Under the pieces are notes generated by a model, which searched no databases, was not told where the DNA came from, and saw only the letters and a list, made by a program, of their open reading frames with translations. A DNA stretch of 37,264 nucleotides from a virus. Positions within the stretch are counted from its first letter, which is position 1. Each line of letters opens with the position of its first letter. Where the stretch lies: positions 1 to 37,264 of the IMG/VR virus record IMGVR_UViG_3300037189_033761. One strand, 5' to 3'. The translations under genes and the position numbers were made by a program. Positions 23,679-31,776 of the stretch are shown here, one piece after another.

Positions 23679-24745
23679 TTACATTTTTTATATAGTTCTT
23701 GACAATAGGTTATTATACTTTGTTTGTCTTGAATATCTAGCATATTGACAAATTCTTCAATAGCTTTCTCAATATCAATGCCAGACATATCAACACCTGT
23801 ATCATCTACAACAGCAATATTAGTGTTAACCTTGTAATCAATTGATGCAGAGAATGGTTTATAATTAGATATCTTTTTAATTAAAGCATCTATGTTGTCA
23901 GATGTTACCTGCTTATCAACTATGAGTTTTACTATATTATTTTCAACAATATCTTTAAGATTTATTTTTTCTTTGGATGTTTGATCCATGAGTTCAGATA
24001 GTGATAACTTCTTGTGTTTAGGTGATGATGTATTCTCAAAGAATGTTAAGCTCGAATCGCTTAAGTCAAGAATATAGTAACCTTTTGTTGACCCTGTATC
24101 TCCAAAGTCCATCTCAAATGGGTTGCCTACATAAACAATTCTCTTACCATTGTAATCGCGCTCTTCTCTGAGATGAAAGTGTCCTGTGAGAACAAGATCT
24201 GCTTTATCAAGCAATTCAGATGTTTTCGTTCCTTTATCGCAAAGTTTATAGCTATTCATTTTAAAACTCTCAATTTCAAAATGGCCAAATATTATATCTT
24301 GCTTAGGCTTGTCTTGTATAGATTCTCCCCATGGTACAAAAAGAATTTTCTTACCAAATAAAGTTGCAGATGTTGTAGATGAAATTACTGTAACGTTCTT
24401 TCTTTCATTGAAGATAGATATAGAATTAACATCAGATCTATCTTTGTAATATGCGTCATGATTGCCAACTAATAGGACTATATTAAACTTCTTCCAGAGC
24501 TTAAAGATTTCATTTACTGTGTGTAATGTGTTTACAGCAATTTCATCTCTATAGTGAAATATGTCACCAAGAATAAAGATGTCTGTAATTTTTTTACTTG
24601 TTAATTCTTGTGCGAGCCATTTAGCCCAACTTAGTGCAGTGTCATGCCAATAGATGCTGTTCTGATGTACACCTATATGTAAATCAGCAATACAGCATAC
24701 TTTATTACTTTGAGTAATTATTTCTATTTTATGATCCTGTGGCAT
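23675..24745 (-). CDS. 47: Recombination endonuclease subunit gp47 (SbcD/Mre11-like)
   Basis: 356 aa from the chosen ATG (363 from 24766; T4 gp47 is 339). Metallophosphoesterase motifs appear in order: 'ADLHIG' near 20, 'GDIFHYRD' near 57, 'GNHD' near 91, 'GHFEIES' near 150 and 'TGHFHLREE' near 183. The C-terminal part is the DNA-binding/gp46-contact region. The alternative upstream ATG lies inside the gp55 gene; either start overlaps gp55, so coupling is likely. Confidence 0.93.
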   Translation of the reverse strand: MPQDHKIEIITQSNKVCCIADLHIGVHQNSIYWHDTALSWAKWLAQELTSKKITDIFILGDIFHYRDEIAVNTLHTVNEIFKLWKKFNIVLLVGNHDAYYKDRSDVNSISIFNERKNVTVISSTTSATLFGKKILFVPWGESIQDKPKQDIIFGHFEIESFKMNSYKLCDKGTKTSELLDKADLVLTGHFHLREERDYNGKRIVYVGNPFEMDFGDTGSTKGYYILDLSDSSLTFFENTSSPKHKKLSLSELMDQTSKEKINLKDIVENNIVKLIVDKQVTSDNIDALIKKISNYKPFSASIDYKVNTNIAVVDDTGVDMSGIDIEKAIEEFVNMLDIQDKQSIITYCQELYKKCK

Positions 24746-25316
24746 TATAATTATCGTTTTCTTCATTGCTAGATGGGTCTACATATATGTTATAAGGATT
24801 ATAACCAGCTTCCCCATCGCATGAAGTTAACAGATCAGTGTAAATTTTATCGCGATAGTTTGTAACAGTCTCGTGATGCTTCTTTTCTTTCTTAATGCGA
24901 TTAATAAATGCATGAAAAGCAATTGTTGTAAAATATGAGAAAGGGCTAAACCCACTATTAAGTTTAAATTTTTTATTCTTAAGAGCAGATACCATTTTTA
25001 CAATTGCATCCCCTATCATATCGTCCTTATAGGAGTAGTTTATAAAATTTGGAGCATAAGAAAGACCATGTGCTATTTTATTAATTGAATCACCAAGTTT
25101 AATAGAAATCTTATCACTTAAATAAAATTTTTGAATCTCATCCTCAAACTCTCTGCTATTGACATAGTGTACTTTTTCTTTACCTCTTGGTTTTTTGGGT
25201 TCAACTAACGATGCAGGAATTGCTAATGCACCTACATCCTGATCAAGAACTGGAGCTGTCTCTTTTTGCTTATTCTTGGATTTCTTTGATTTGGTATGTG
25301 ATATTTTCTTTTTCAT
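24729..25316 (-). CDS. 55: Late-transcription sigma factor gp55
   Basis: 195 aa (T4 185). It directs host RNA polymerase to TATAAATA late promoters, of which this window has many. The match is in the region from 'HYVNSREFEDEI' near 50 through 'SYKDDMIGDAI' near 90 to 'SYFTTIAFHAFINRIKKEKK' near 122-141. Unlike T4 gp55 the N-terminus has about 45 extra basic residues, and the C-terminus ends in an Asn/Asp-rich tail instead of the hydrophobic clamp-binding epitope. It overlaps uvsW by 47 nt and gp47 by 17-38 nt. Confidence 0.88.
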   Translation of the reverse strand: MKKKISHTKSKKSKNKQKETAPVLDQDVGALAIPASLVEPKKPRGKEKVHYVNSREFEDEIQKFYLSDKISIKLGDSINKIAHGLSYAPNFINYSYKDDMIGDAIVKMVSALKNKKFKLNSGFSPFSYFTTIAFHAFINRIKKEKKHHETVTNYRDKIYTDLLTSCDGEAGYNPYNIYVDPSSNEENDNYNATGS

Positions 25317-26724
25317 AAAGTGTTTTGCGTTTTAAAAAATGTTGTTCTCCATAGATCAGATTATCAGCAATATCGACTATTATAAGCTTATCCTTGTCCT
25401 TATGCAACCGCAAACCTCTTCCGATTGATTGTAATATCTTTATTTTTGACTTTCCGCCACCAGCAAAAACTATATAATGCAGATTTTTAATGTTAATACC
25501 TGTGGAAAATATCTTAGATATGGCAATAACAACAACATTGTCTGCTTCTTCCATAGCTTTCTTAATCTTCTCTCTTTCCTCTACTTCAACTTCTCCACGG
25601 ATAAAATAAACGCGCTTATTAGTTAATACGCTGTTAAAAAGCGCTTCTAAGATTAATCCATGCTCTATATAATCAATTAATATTAAAGTGTTTTTCTGAA
25701 TCTTATTAGACAGTTTAGCAAGAAAATTATTTCTAAAAGAATTTTTAATTAAAAATTCGGTTTCTGTACGATATTTATCAGTAGCATTATAATTGTATTC
25801 GGGATAAACTGGTTTGATTTTATAATTTAGTAGAAATGCTACAACAGTTGCTGGTGTCACAAAACTTTCCAATCTTAATTGGTAGCTTGATTTTTCATAA
25901 ATTACAGGGCCAATTTTTCCTATAATATTCCATTGATCGAGATTATCTTCAGGCAGTGTTCCTGTAAATCCAAACCTGAAAGGTGTTTTAATTTTTTTAA
26001 TGAGCTTATTGATTTCATTACCTCTTCTAAGCTTATGCACCTCGTCAATAACTAAAACATCAATGTCTTCTATCCAAGTTAAATCACTATTTTTACTCTG
26101 AAGTATACCGAGATTAGCAACAACAGTATTTGTTGATGGATTTAATTCACTACTTCCTGTCCATTTGCTGGTAGTAAAAGGTACTTTATAAGATAAAAAA
26201 TCACTTGATGTTTGTTCTGCAAGGCTCAAATCAGGAACAATAATTAGACATTTAAAATTTTTATTCATAGTCCAGATATTTGATAATAGGGAAGCCATAG
26301 TTAATGTCTTACCGCCTGCAGTTGCTAGCATTACAGTGCCTCTACCAAGTGTTAAAGCTTTTGTTACAATTTCATTCTGATAGTCTCTAAGCTCAAGCGC
26401 TAGGGGATAAGGCTTGAGCGAGAAAGTGGGGTTCTTGTGCCATGTGTTGTTTGCTGGTGCAATTTCATGAAGAAATTCAGGAGTTATTTCAATTGTTTGA
26501 GGATATTGATTATTTGTTAAAAATTTTTTAATTTCAAAATATATACAAGGCTCAAATCTACCAGTTGGTGTAATAGCATAGGTACGCTGCGGTATAAAGC
26601 GAGAAAACCGTCTCGCAAATCTTGCAGCTTCATTTTTAACTGAAAAGTGTTCTCTTATCTCATTAAACAGATCACCAGAAAGAATACCCAATCTTTTTTT
26701 ATCGTCGAAACTTATACTAATCAT
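25270..26724 (-). CDS. uvsW: Helicase UvsW (SF2 recombination/branch-migration helicase)
   Basis: 484 aa, close to T4 UvsW. It unwinds R-loops and branched DNA and shifts replication from origin- to recombination-dependent mode. SF2 motifs in order: 'ATAGGKT' (motif I, near 133), 'VIDEVHKL' (II, near 225), 'GFTGTLPE' (III, near 253), 'IDYIEHG' near 350, and 'QSIGRGLRLHKD' (VI, near 437). An N-terminal wing domain precedes motif I. The start overlaps the uvsY stop by 4 nt. Confidence 0.92.
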   Translation of the reverse strand: MISISFDDKKRLGILSGDLFNEIREHFSVKNEAARFARRFSRFIPQRTYAITPTGRFEPCIYFEIKKFLTNNQYPQTIEITPEFLHEIAPANNTWHKNPTFSLKPYPLALELRDYQNEIVTKALTLGRGTVMLATAGGKTLTMASLLSNIWTMNKNFKCLIIVPDLSLAEQTSSDFLSYKVPFTTSKWTGSSELNPSTNTVVANLGILQSKNSDLTWIEDIDVLVIDEVHKLRRGNEINKLIKKIKTPFRFGFTGTLPEDNLDQWNIIGKIGPVIYEKSSYQLRLESFVTPATVVAFLLNYKIKPVYPEYNYNATDKYRTETEFLIKNSFRNNFLAKLSNKIQKNTLILIDYIEHGLILEALFNSVLTNKRVYFIRGEVEVEEREKIKKAMEEADNVVVIAISKIFSTGINIKNLHYIVFAGGGKSKIKILQSIGRGLRLHKDKDKLIIVDIADNLIYGEQHFLKRKTLYEKENITYQIKEIQE

Positions 26725-27110
26725 GTTGTTTCAAGTTTTATAATATCAATTAGATTTTTTAAATCATAAGAAGCGCTAGATAATGTTTTTTCTGCTTTCT
26801 CTAGCAATTCTACAATTAACTGCAGCTCATTAATTTTTTTATCATACTCTTTCAATTCATCTGCATTTTCAACTAATTTATCTAAAACTGGGAGAGATGG
26901 TTTAACAGCAGAATTTTCTAATATTTTTTCTTTTATATTTCTCTTGAGACTGTCTTTTTTGTTCTTTAAATCAAACATCTCAGACTTATGCCTAATACAT
27001 CTACCAGCCCATTTATGTTTAATTCCAGGTAATCTAAGTGTATAATCCTTAAGATACAGCTCATCTATCTTTAAATCGTTCTCTAATTCTTTTATATAGT
27101 CGTTAAGCAC
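26721..27110 (-). CDS. uvsY: Recombination mediator UvsY
   Basis: 129 aa (T4 UvsY is 137). It loads UvsX on gp32-coated ssDNA. Recognised by the N-terminal 'LPGIKHKWAGR..RHKSE' pattern (residues 28-45), the helical coiled-coil layout, and the uvsY-uvsW order found in T4. GTG start at 27110, close to the divergent plus-strand late gene. Confidence 0.88.
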   Translation of the reverse strand: MLNDYIKELENDLKIDELYLKDYTLRLPGIKHKWAGRCIRHKSEMFDLKNKKDSLKRNIKEKILENSAVKPSLPVLDKLVENADELKEYDKKINELQLIVELLEKAEKTLSSASYDLKNLIDIIKLETT

Positions 27111-27111
27111 A

Positions 27112-27119
27112 TATAAATA
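27112..27119 (+). promoter_or_regulatory. T4-type late promoter TATAAATA
   Basis: Perfect consensus. Unlike most boxes here it leaves a 24-nt leader before the ATG at 27144, with a possible weak AAAGG ribosome-binding sequence. It lies in the divergent gap from uvsY. Confidence 0.75.
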
Positions 27120-27143
27120 ATAGTATAAAGGTATTAATTATCA

Positions 27144-27398
27144 ATGATATCATTCAAGCAATATTATAATGAACAAAATACGGCTGGAGCTGGAGGCGCA
27201 TTAGGCTCTTGGACTAGTACAGGTGGTCAATTTCCGGCATCTGGTGATGCAGGTTATGCACCAGGAGATGCAAGACAATTGAGTCCTTATGGTCCTGCGG
27301 GCGCTGTACTTGGTGCAAAAATAAAAGGCAAGGGTAAGAAAAAGAAAGTAAAGCTTAATATACAGCGCAGACCGTTGCCAGGTTTGACATTGAAGTAA
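27144..27398 (+). CDS. Small Gly-rich late protein with capsid-targeting-like N-terminus
   Basis: 84 aa, not recognised. It begins MISFKQYYNEQNTAGAGG: Phe4, Tyr7-Tyr8, then Asn-Glu followed by Gln, fitting the head-targeting/cleavage pattern. After this the chain is Gly/Ala/Pro-rich, with a basic patch (KGKGKKKKVK, near residue 60) that could bind DNA. This resembles small basic internal head proteins. First gene of the plus-strand accessory block. Confidence 0.6.
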   Translation: MISFKQYYNEQNTAGAGGALGSWTSTGGQFPASGDAGYAPGDARQLSPYGPAGAVLGAKIKGKGKKKKVKLNIQRRPLPGLTLK

Positions 27399-27401
27399 AT
27401 A
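27394..27401 (+). promoter_or_regulatory. Weak late-type box (AGTAAATA)
   Basis: Two mismatches to TATAAATA, 4 nt before the ATG at 27406, overlapping the stop of the upstream gene. Confidence 0.3.
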
Positions 27402-27405
27402 TATA

Positions 27406-27822
27406 ATGGATTTAGGTCATTGGCTTGTTAATGAAGGTGTTATTTTTAATGAAGAAACATTTGGCTTTATTTACGAAATAATTAATACTGCAACTGGTAA
27501 GAAATATATTGGCAAAAAACAGTGTAAAACAAAATTAAAAAGAAAACCATTAAAAGGTAAAAAAAATAAACGAATTGAAATAAAGGATTCAGATTGGAGA
27601 GAGTATACTAGTTCATCAACTGAGCTAAATGAAGATATAAAAAAGTATGGTAAAAATAAATTTATTTTTAAAATTATAAAAATTTGTGGCAGCAAGTGGG
27701 AGCTTGCTTATTTTGAAATTAAAGAACAAATAGACAAAAATGTACTATTCCGGGAAGATTATTATAACGGTATTATAAATGTCAGAATAGGGCGGCCTCC
27801 AAAAAAATTGCTTGAAGACTGA
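27406..27822 (+). CDS. GIY-YIG nuclease-domain protein (SegE-like)
   Basis: 138 aa. The GIY-YIG fold is visible: 'GFIYEI' at 21-26, 'KKYIGKKQ' at 34-41, a 'SDWREYTSSS' segment near 63, 'DIKKYGKNKFIFKII' near 77, a catalytic-type Glu in 'LAYFEIKEQI' near 100 and 'YYNGIINVRI' near 118. It resembles SegE-type phage nucleases but lacks a DNA-targeting domain. The N-terminus MDLGHWLVNEG has a hydrophobic-x-x-Glu site before the domain, so it might be head-delivered rather than a homing enzyme. Confidence 0.75.
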   Translation: MDLGHWLVNEGVIFNEETFGFIYEIINTATGKKYIGKKQCKTKLKRKPLKGKKNKRIEIKDSDWREYTSSSTELNEDIKKYGKNKFIFKIIKICGSKWELAYFEIKEQIDKNVLFREDYYNGIINVRIGRPPKKLLED

Positions 27823-27844
27823 TAATTTATAGGCATACTATATT

Positions 27845-28408
27845 GTGCTTAGGGAACTAGTAAAAGACCAATATAATCTTCAGATTTTTAATTATGAGTA
27901 TATATTTAAAAATTATATTGAGAGGCAATTTATAGATGATCTCTATAGCTATAAACTCTTAGAAAAAAAGAAAGACTCAACTGTACGGCGCTTGTTTATT
28001 CATCACAATATTCATGCAATATGTGATTATATTCTAAAAGAGAAAAAGAAAGGTAAACAAGTACTGTTTTTTGACTATCATAATTTATTGGAAGGTGAGA
28101 TATTAGAATATATAGAAGAAAGCAGAATTAAAAGCTATCTTAATTACACCTATCATAAGATAAAATCTACACTGCCAATGCGCATATATTTCTCTACTTT
28201 TTCTTTTGAATACTTTATACATAAGTATGAGAAGAATGCAGGCATAGGTATAGAAACTATGCTTAAAATTAGAAACTTAGCAGAAAATAACGGTTTTGAG
28301 AAGTTTACCTTTGAAAAAGTAAAGAAATTTGTTAAAAGAGAAGAACTAACCTTTTTAGATAAAACCTATTTTAATAGCTTAAAATCTAAACAATTACTCA
28401 TTAATTGA
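27845..28408 (+). CDS. Hypothetical protein
   Basis: 187 aa, not recognised, with a GTG start and no upstream in-frame ATG. It is helical and unusually rich in Tyr, Lys, Ile and Phe; no Cys cluster or TM helix. A 'GKQVLFFDYHNLLEGE' segment near 74-89 has a nucleoside-triphosphatase or PIN-like look (strand ending in Asp) but is not sufficient to assign a family. It lies between the GIY-YIG gene and a head-type gene on the same strand. Confidence 0.55.
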   Translation: MLRELVKDQYNLQIFNYEYIFKNYIERQFIDDLYSYKLLEKKKDSTVRRLFIHHNIHAICDYILKEKKKGKQVLFFDYHNLLEGEILEYIEESRIKSYLNYTYHKIKSTLPMRIYFSTFSFEYFIHKYEKNAGIGIETMLKIRNLAENNGFEKFTFEKVKKFVKREELTFLDKTYFNSLKSKQLLIN

Positions 28409-28414
28409 TAAATA
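28407..28414 (+). promoter_or_regulatory. Late-type promoter box (GATAAATA)
   Basis: One mismatch to TATAAATA, 6 nt before the ATG at 28421. It would drive the four-gene run 28421-31776. Confidence 0.7.
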
Positions 28415-28420
28415 TTAATA

Positions 28421-28852
28421 ATGAGATTTCTTCAAAAGCTTAATGAATATGTTGTTTCTTTAGAGCAAGATGAGCAGTCAATTAACACGCAAGCAGCTCC
28501 TGCAGAGCCAGCTCCTAAAACTAAGAAAGAAATACAGAAAGTTGATGTTGCTCCAGAGGGTTATACTGAGATGGTTAGGCTAATGGCAAAAGCATTAGTA
28601 ATGAATGTTCCTCCGGAGGCTATTGATGATCTATTTACTACAAAAGTAACAGGTGAGAACGTTGAAGCTATAAGAGAAGGGTTAGAAGATTTAATTAACA
28701 CATCATCCAATTATCAAGACAATCCCGAAAGATTAGAAAATCCTCATTTTAAAGCATTCTATAATTCGGTTAATGAGAAAAATTTTTATAAAAAATTTAA
28801 AGAAGTTGTTAGCATGATGAAGAAATATAGTAACGATATAGATTTTTCTTGA
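28421..28852 (+). CDS. Hypothetical late protein with capsid-targeting-like N-terminus
   Basis: 143 aa, not recognised. N-terminus MRFLQKLNEYVVSLEQDEQ: Phe3, then Tyr10, then SLE before Gln, the same pattern as the gene at 3526. A Pro/Ala-rich linker (about 25-45) leads to a helical, acidic C-terminal domain. First gene of an operon with nuclease-like, ligase-like and nucleotidylyltransferase genes. Likely an internal head protein. Confidence 0.6.
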   Translation: MRFLQKLNEYVVSLEQDEQSINTQAAPAEPAPKTKKEIQKVDVAPEGYTEMVRLMAKALVMNVPPEAIDDLFTTKVTGENVEAIREGLEDLINTSSNYQDNPERLENPHFKAFYNSVNEKNFYKKFKEVVSMMKKYSNDIDFS

Positions 28853-28853
28853 T

Positions 28854-29993
28854 ATGAAAAGGTATAGGCCGTTAGATGAGATTTATGTAAAAGAATCGTG
28901 TGGTAAAGTTCTGCCGCCGCTTCCTAGGCAAATACTTGAGCGTGTAAAAATATCTGTTCAAACTGACACAGGAGAAACAGAAAACTATACAGTTTCAGAT
29001 TCTTGGTATAATAAAGCTATTAAAGATAAACTTTCTGTTGGAAGTCAAAATCTTGATACTTACTATGAATTAATACATTTAAGATGTGTTGATGCTGGTA
29101 TTCTTCCAGCTGGTCATGAAGATATAAATGCAAATGAAGTAAAAGTTTTATACAATTATATTCTTTCCATAACGGGTCAAGATAAAATTAATGCATTTTT
29201 TGAGAAATTTGTAGATGAAGGTCAGAAAGCAGCTGCAATATTTGTAAGTGAAATAGATAAGAATGAAAAATTTAATGTATTTGATTTGCTGAGTTCCTTT
29301 TATGGTGTAAAATTTGTTTATAGTGAAGATGTTTTTAAACTAAGGCCATTAGCTGCAGCTCAAAAAACTAGAGGCGCGCCAGGACCAGGAGAGGCTTTTA
29401 TAGCATTTTTCTTCTTTAGTAAAAAGCCTGAGGTTGGTGATTTAAGTATACCTGCAGGTAACAAATTTGTTGAAATAGAAATAAAGAAACAAGGTGGTAG
29501 AATAGGCAAAGGTCTTAATATAGAGAGTGGTAAATTAGGAAGACGTCTATATCCAAATCTTAAAACTTTAGACACAAATGTATTAAAGGAATTTGTTGAA
29601 TTTTATAATTTACAAACAGTGGGCGACATTCTCCTGGGTAATAAAACATTTCCTGGTATTACAGGAGTTAGAGCTATTCCAAATCAAAACTTAGATCAGA
29701 ATTTTTTTGAGCAATCATTAGATTATTTTGTTAAAGCTTTTAGTAGTTTAGAGGTTTTGCAACAATTTATAGGTGTAATACAAATGAAGAACTATTTTTC
29801 AAAAATAAAAGAATTTGATAGTATATTAATTTTTACTGAAACCGGTTTAGCTATAGGATTTAAGAGAGAATATGTGCTGAACAATTCTACTTCTGATGTG
29901 GCTAATAACCTGCTTGCTAAGAAAGTTTATTTAAAAAGAAAGACTGAAGCTGGTATATTATTTGATTCAGATGGCTTCAGAATTGTTATATGA
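28854..29993 (+). CDS. Putative PD-(D/E)XK nuclease-like protein
   Basis: 379 aa, no named family known to me. The central part fits a restriction-type nuclease core: Glu180 in 'GPGEAFIAFFF', 'GDL' with Asp196, then 'FVEIEIKK' with Glu209 and Lys211, followed by 'GGRIG' (214-218). This E...D...ExK arrangement with a Gly-Arg-Ile-Gly tail is common in such enzymes. The N-terminus 'DEIYVKES' has a hydrophobic-x-x-Glu site. It starts 1 nt after the upstream stop and overlaps the ligase-like gene by 4 nt. The catalytic assignment is a motif-level inference. Confidence 0.6.
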   Translation: MKRYRPLDEIYVKESCGKVLPPLPRQILERVKISVQTDTGETENYTVSDSWYNKAIKDKLSVGSQNLDTYYELIHLRCVDAGILPAGHEDINANEVKVLYNYILSITGQDKINAFFEKFVDEGQKAAAIFVSEIDKNEKFNVFDLLSSFYGVKFVYSEDVFKLRPLAAAQKTRGAPGPGEAFIAFFFFSKKPEVGDLSIPAGNKFVEIEIKKQGGRIGKGLNIESGKLGRRLYPNLKTLDTNVLKEFVEFYNLQTVGDILLGNKTFPGITGVRAIPNQNLDQNFFEQSLDYFVKAFSSLEVLQQFIGVIQMKNYFSKIKEFDSILIFTETGLAIGFKREYVLNNSTSDVANNLLAKKVYLKRKTEAGILFDSDGFRIVI

Positions 29994-31225
29994 ACTCATT
30001 CAGAGAATATCTCTTATTAGAAGGTGGAGCTGCTGGGCATATGGCTCATCCTTTTGATCTTCAGAGCATAAAAAGAGGTACTGACTTGATTCAATTTTTT
30101 AAAGCAGCTGTAAAGAGTGTTGAGAGTCAGAAAACTGCAGTTAAGTTTGATGGTCTTAATGCTAGTGTTAAGATCATAAAGAATGAAGATGGCAGGTATG
30201 AATATGCTCTTGATAGAGGCAGTGCAAAAGAAATAGATATAAAAGGTATTACGCAGGCTAATCTTGAGCAAAGATTTGAGAAAGGACATGGTATGATAGA
30301 TGTTGTTAATTTTATACTGCCTATTTTAAATAGTACTATTGATGTTACAAGTGAAGAAATAAAAAAATTAAACTTACTTAAGCCAGGTGTTTTTCTTAAT
30401 ATTGAGTATATTACCAAGCAAACTAACGTTACACAGTATGATAGAAATATGGTTGTTATACATGGTATAAATCAATTTATTCCGCGTATTGGTAAGAATA
30501 ACAGAATATTAAGCAGATCTGCTGTTGAAATACCTTATAATAAAAATGTTTTAAACGAGTTTGTTAAAAAAATTAAGCCAGTATTTGCGCAACATGATTT
30601 TGAAGTGTTTGGTCCTACAGGTACAAAATTTGATAAAAAACCAAATTTTGAATCAATTTTAAACAAACCTTTCGGTATTGCGTTTACTGAAACTGATACA
30701 GAAACAAGAACTCTCGGTAATTGGCTCAAGACAGCAAGAAATCCAAAAAATATTTTAATAAAAAATATTCAAGGTAAAAAAGTACCTGCTATGTCAAAGA
30801 ATTATTATCAATATGTACTAGGTGGGTCACCTATCAGTAAGCTTGTGGGTGAAGATAAAGCAGCACAAAAATCTGTTGCTGATGGAGCAATCTTTTACCA
30901 AGCTACAAGATTGCTTGGTAATGAGTTGTTGAACTCTCTCTCCTCAGAAGCAGGTGAACTCAAGCAACATGAGGGTATAGTTATAAGAGATAATAGACTT
31001 TCTACTGTACCTGTAAAAATAACGGGAGAATTTATCTTGAAAGGATTAGCTAGTCCTTTCAAGAAATCAGAGGATGATGAAGATTTGGAAAATACTACAG
31101 GTGTATCAGGTTTAATTGGGTCATTAAATTACGCTAACACGACAGGTGATTATATGAATAATAAGAGCAAGTATAGATTGCCTCCTTATGATGCACCGCC
31201 AAATCCAGGAGCTTATACAGGATGA
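29990..31225 (+). CDS. Ligase-like covalent nucleotidyltransferase with capsid-targeting-like N-terminus
   Basis: 411 aa. It shows the ligase/capping superfamily motifs: motif I 'KFDG' at 52-55 with Lys52 as the nucleotidylated residue, a motif III-like 'FLNIEY' with Glu139, motif IV 'EGIVIR' at 328-333 and motif V-type Lys343 in 'VPVKITG'. The order and spacing fit an enzyme that adenylates itself and seals or modifies nucleic acid ends. I believe it belongs with a DUF6267-type phage family. The N-terminus MNSFREYLLLEGG is the clearest head-targeting match here (LLE then Gly). It overlaps both neighbours by 4 nt. Confidence 0.78.
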   Translation: MNSFREYLLLEGGAAGHMAHPFDLQSIKRGTDLIQFFKAAVKSVESQKTAVKFDGLNASVKIIKNEDGRYEYALDRGSAKEIDIKGITQANLEQRFEKGHGMIDVVNFILPILNSTIDVTSEEIKKLNLLKPGVFLNIEYITKQTNVTQYDRNMVVIHGINQFIPRIGKNNRILSRSAVEIPYNKNVLNEFVKKIKPVFAQHDFEVFGPTGTKFDKKPNFESILNKPFGIAFTETDTETRTLGNWLKTARNPKNILIKNIQGKKVPAMSKNYYQYVLGGSPISKLVGEDKAAQKSVADGAIFYQATRLLGNELLNSLSSEAGELKQHEGIVIRDNRLSTVPVKITGEFILKGLASPFKKSEDDEDLENTTGVSGLIGSLNYANTTGDYMNNKSKYRLPPYDAPPNPGAYTG

Positions 31226-31776
31226 AATTTAGTGAGTATTATCTTTATCTAGAGCAGGCCGCAAAATCACTTGTTATACTTCCTGGTGGATTTAAGCCGC
31301 CACATAAAGGTCATTTTGAAGCATTAAAGTATTTGTTGAAAAATTCTAATGCAAATAATGCTATAGTATTTATAGGTAAAAAAGATAGAGATGGTATTAC
31401 TCAGGAACAGTCTCTAAAGATATGGGATATATATAAAAAGTATATACCAGCAAATATAGAGATTATTGCTGTAACAGGAGCAGATAAAGCAGGTAGAGAG
31501 GCAACACCATTGAGCATGACTTATGATTTTATTGAGGACAATAAGAATAATTATGCTGGGTTTTTTGTTGGCGCAGGACAAGAGGATATGAATAGGTTTA
31601 AAGGATTAGAGAAAGATCAACAAAAATATCCTAATACAAAGATCATAGCTATACCGCCTCAATTTAATAGAATTTCTGGTACAGAAACAAGAAACAAATT
31701 GAAAGGAGGTATTTTAGATTTTATACCTCAAGAAGTAAAAGAAAAAGAAGAAATTAAATCTATTCTAAAAGCTTAA
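31222..31776 (+). CDS. HxGH nucleotidylyltransferase (cytidylyltransferase-like) with capsid-targeting-like N-terminus
   Basis: 184 aa. The alpha-phosphate-binding motif 'PPHKGH' gives HxGH at 28-31, and 'ISGTETR' at 151-157 corresponds to the ISSTxxR motif of NMN, pantetheine-phosphate and related adenylyl/cytidylyltransferases. The substrate is unknown. The first residues MKFSEYYLYLEQ fit the cleavage pattern (YLE before Gln) and lie just before the catalytic domain. The ATG overlaps the ligase-like stop, so the two enzymes are made together. Its 3' end overlaps the minus-strand gene by 17 nt. Confidence 0.82.
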   Translation: MKFSEYYLYLEQAAKSLVILPGGFKPPHKGHFEALKYLLKNSNANNAIVFIGKKDRDGITQEQSLKIWDIYKKYIPANIEIIAVTGADKAGREATPLSMTYDFIEDNKNNYAGFFVGAGQEDMNRFKGLEKDQQKYPNTKIIAIPPQFNRISGTETRNKLKGGILDFIPQEVKEKEEIKSILKA

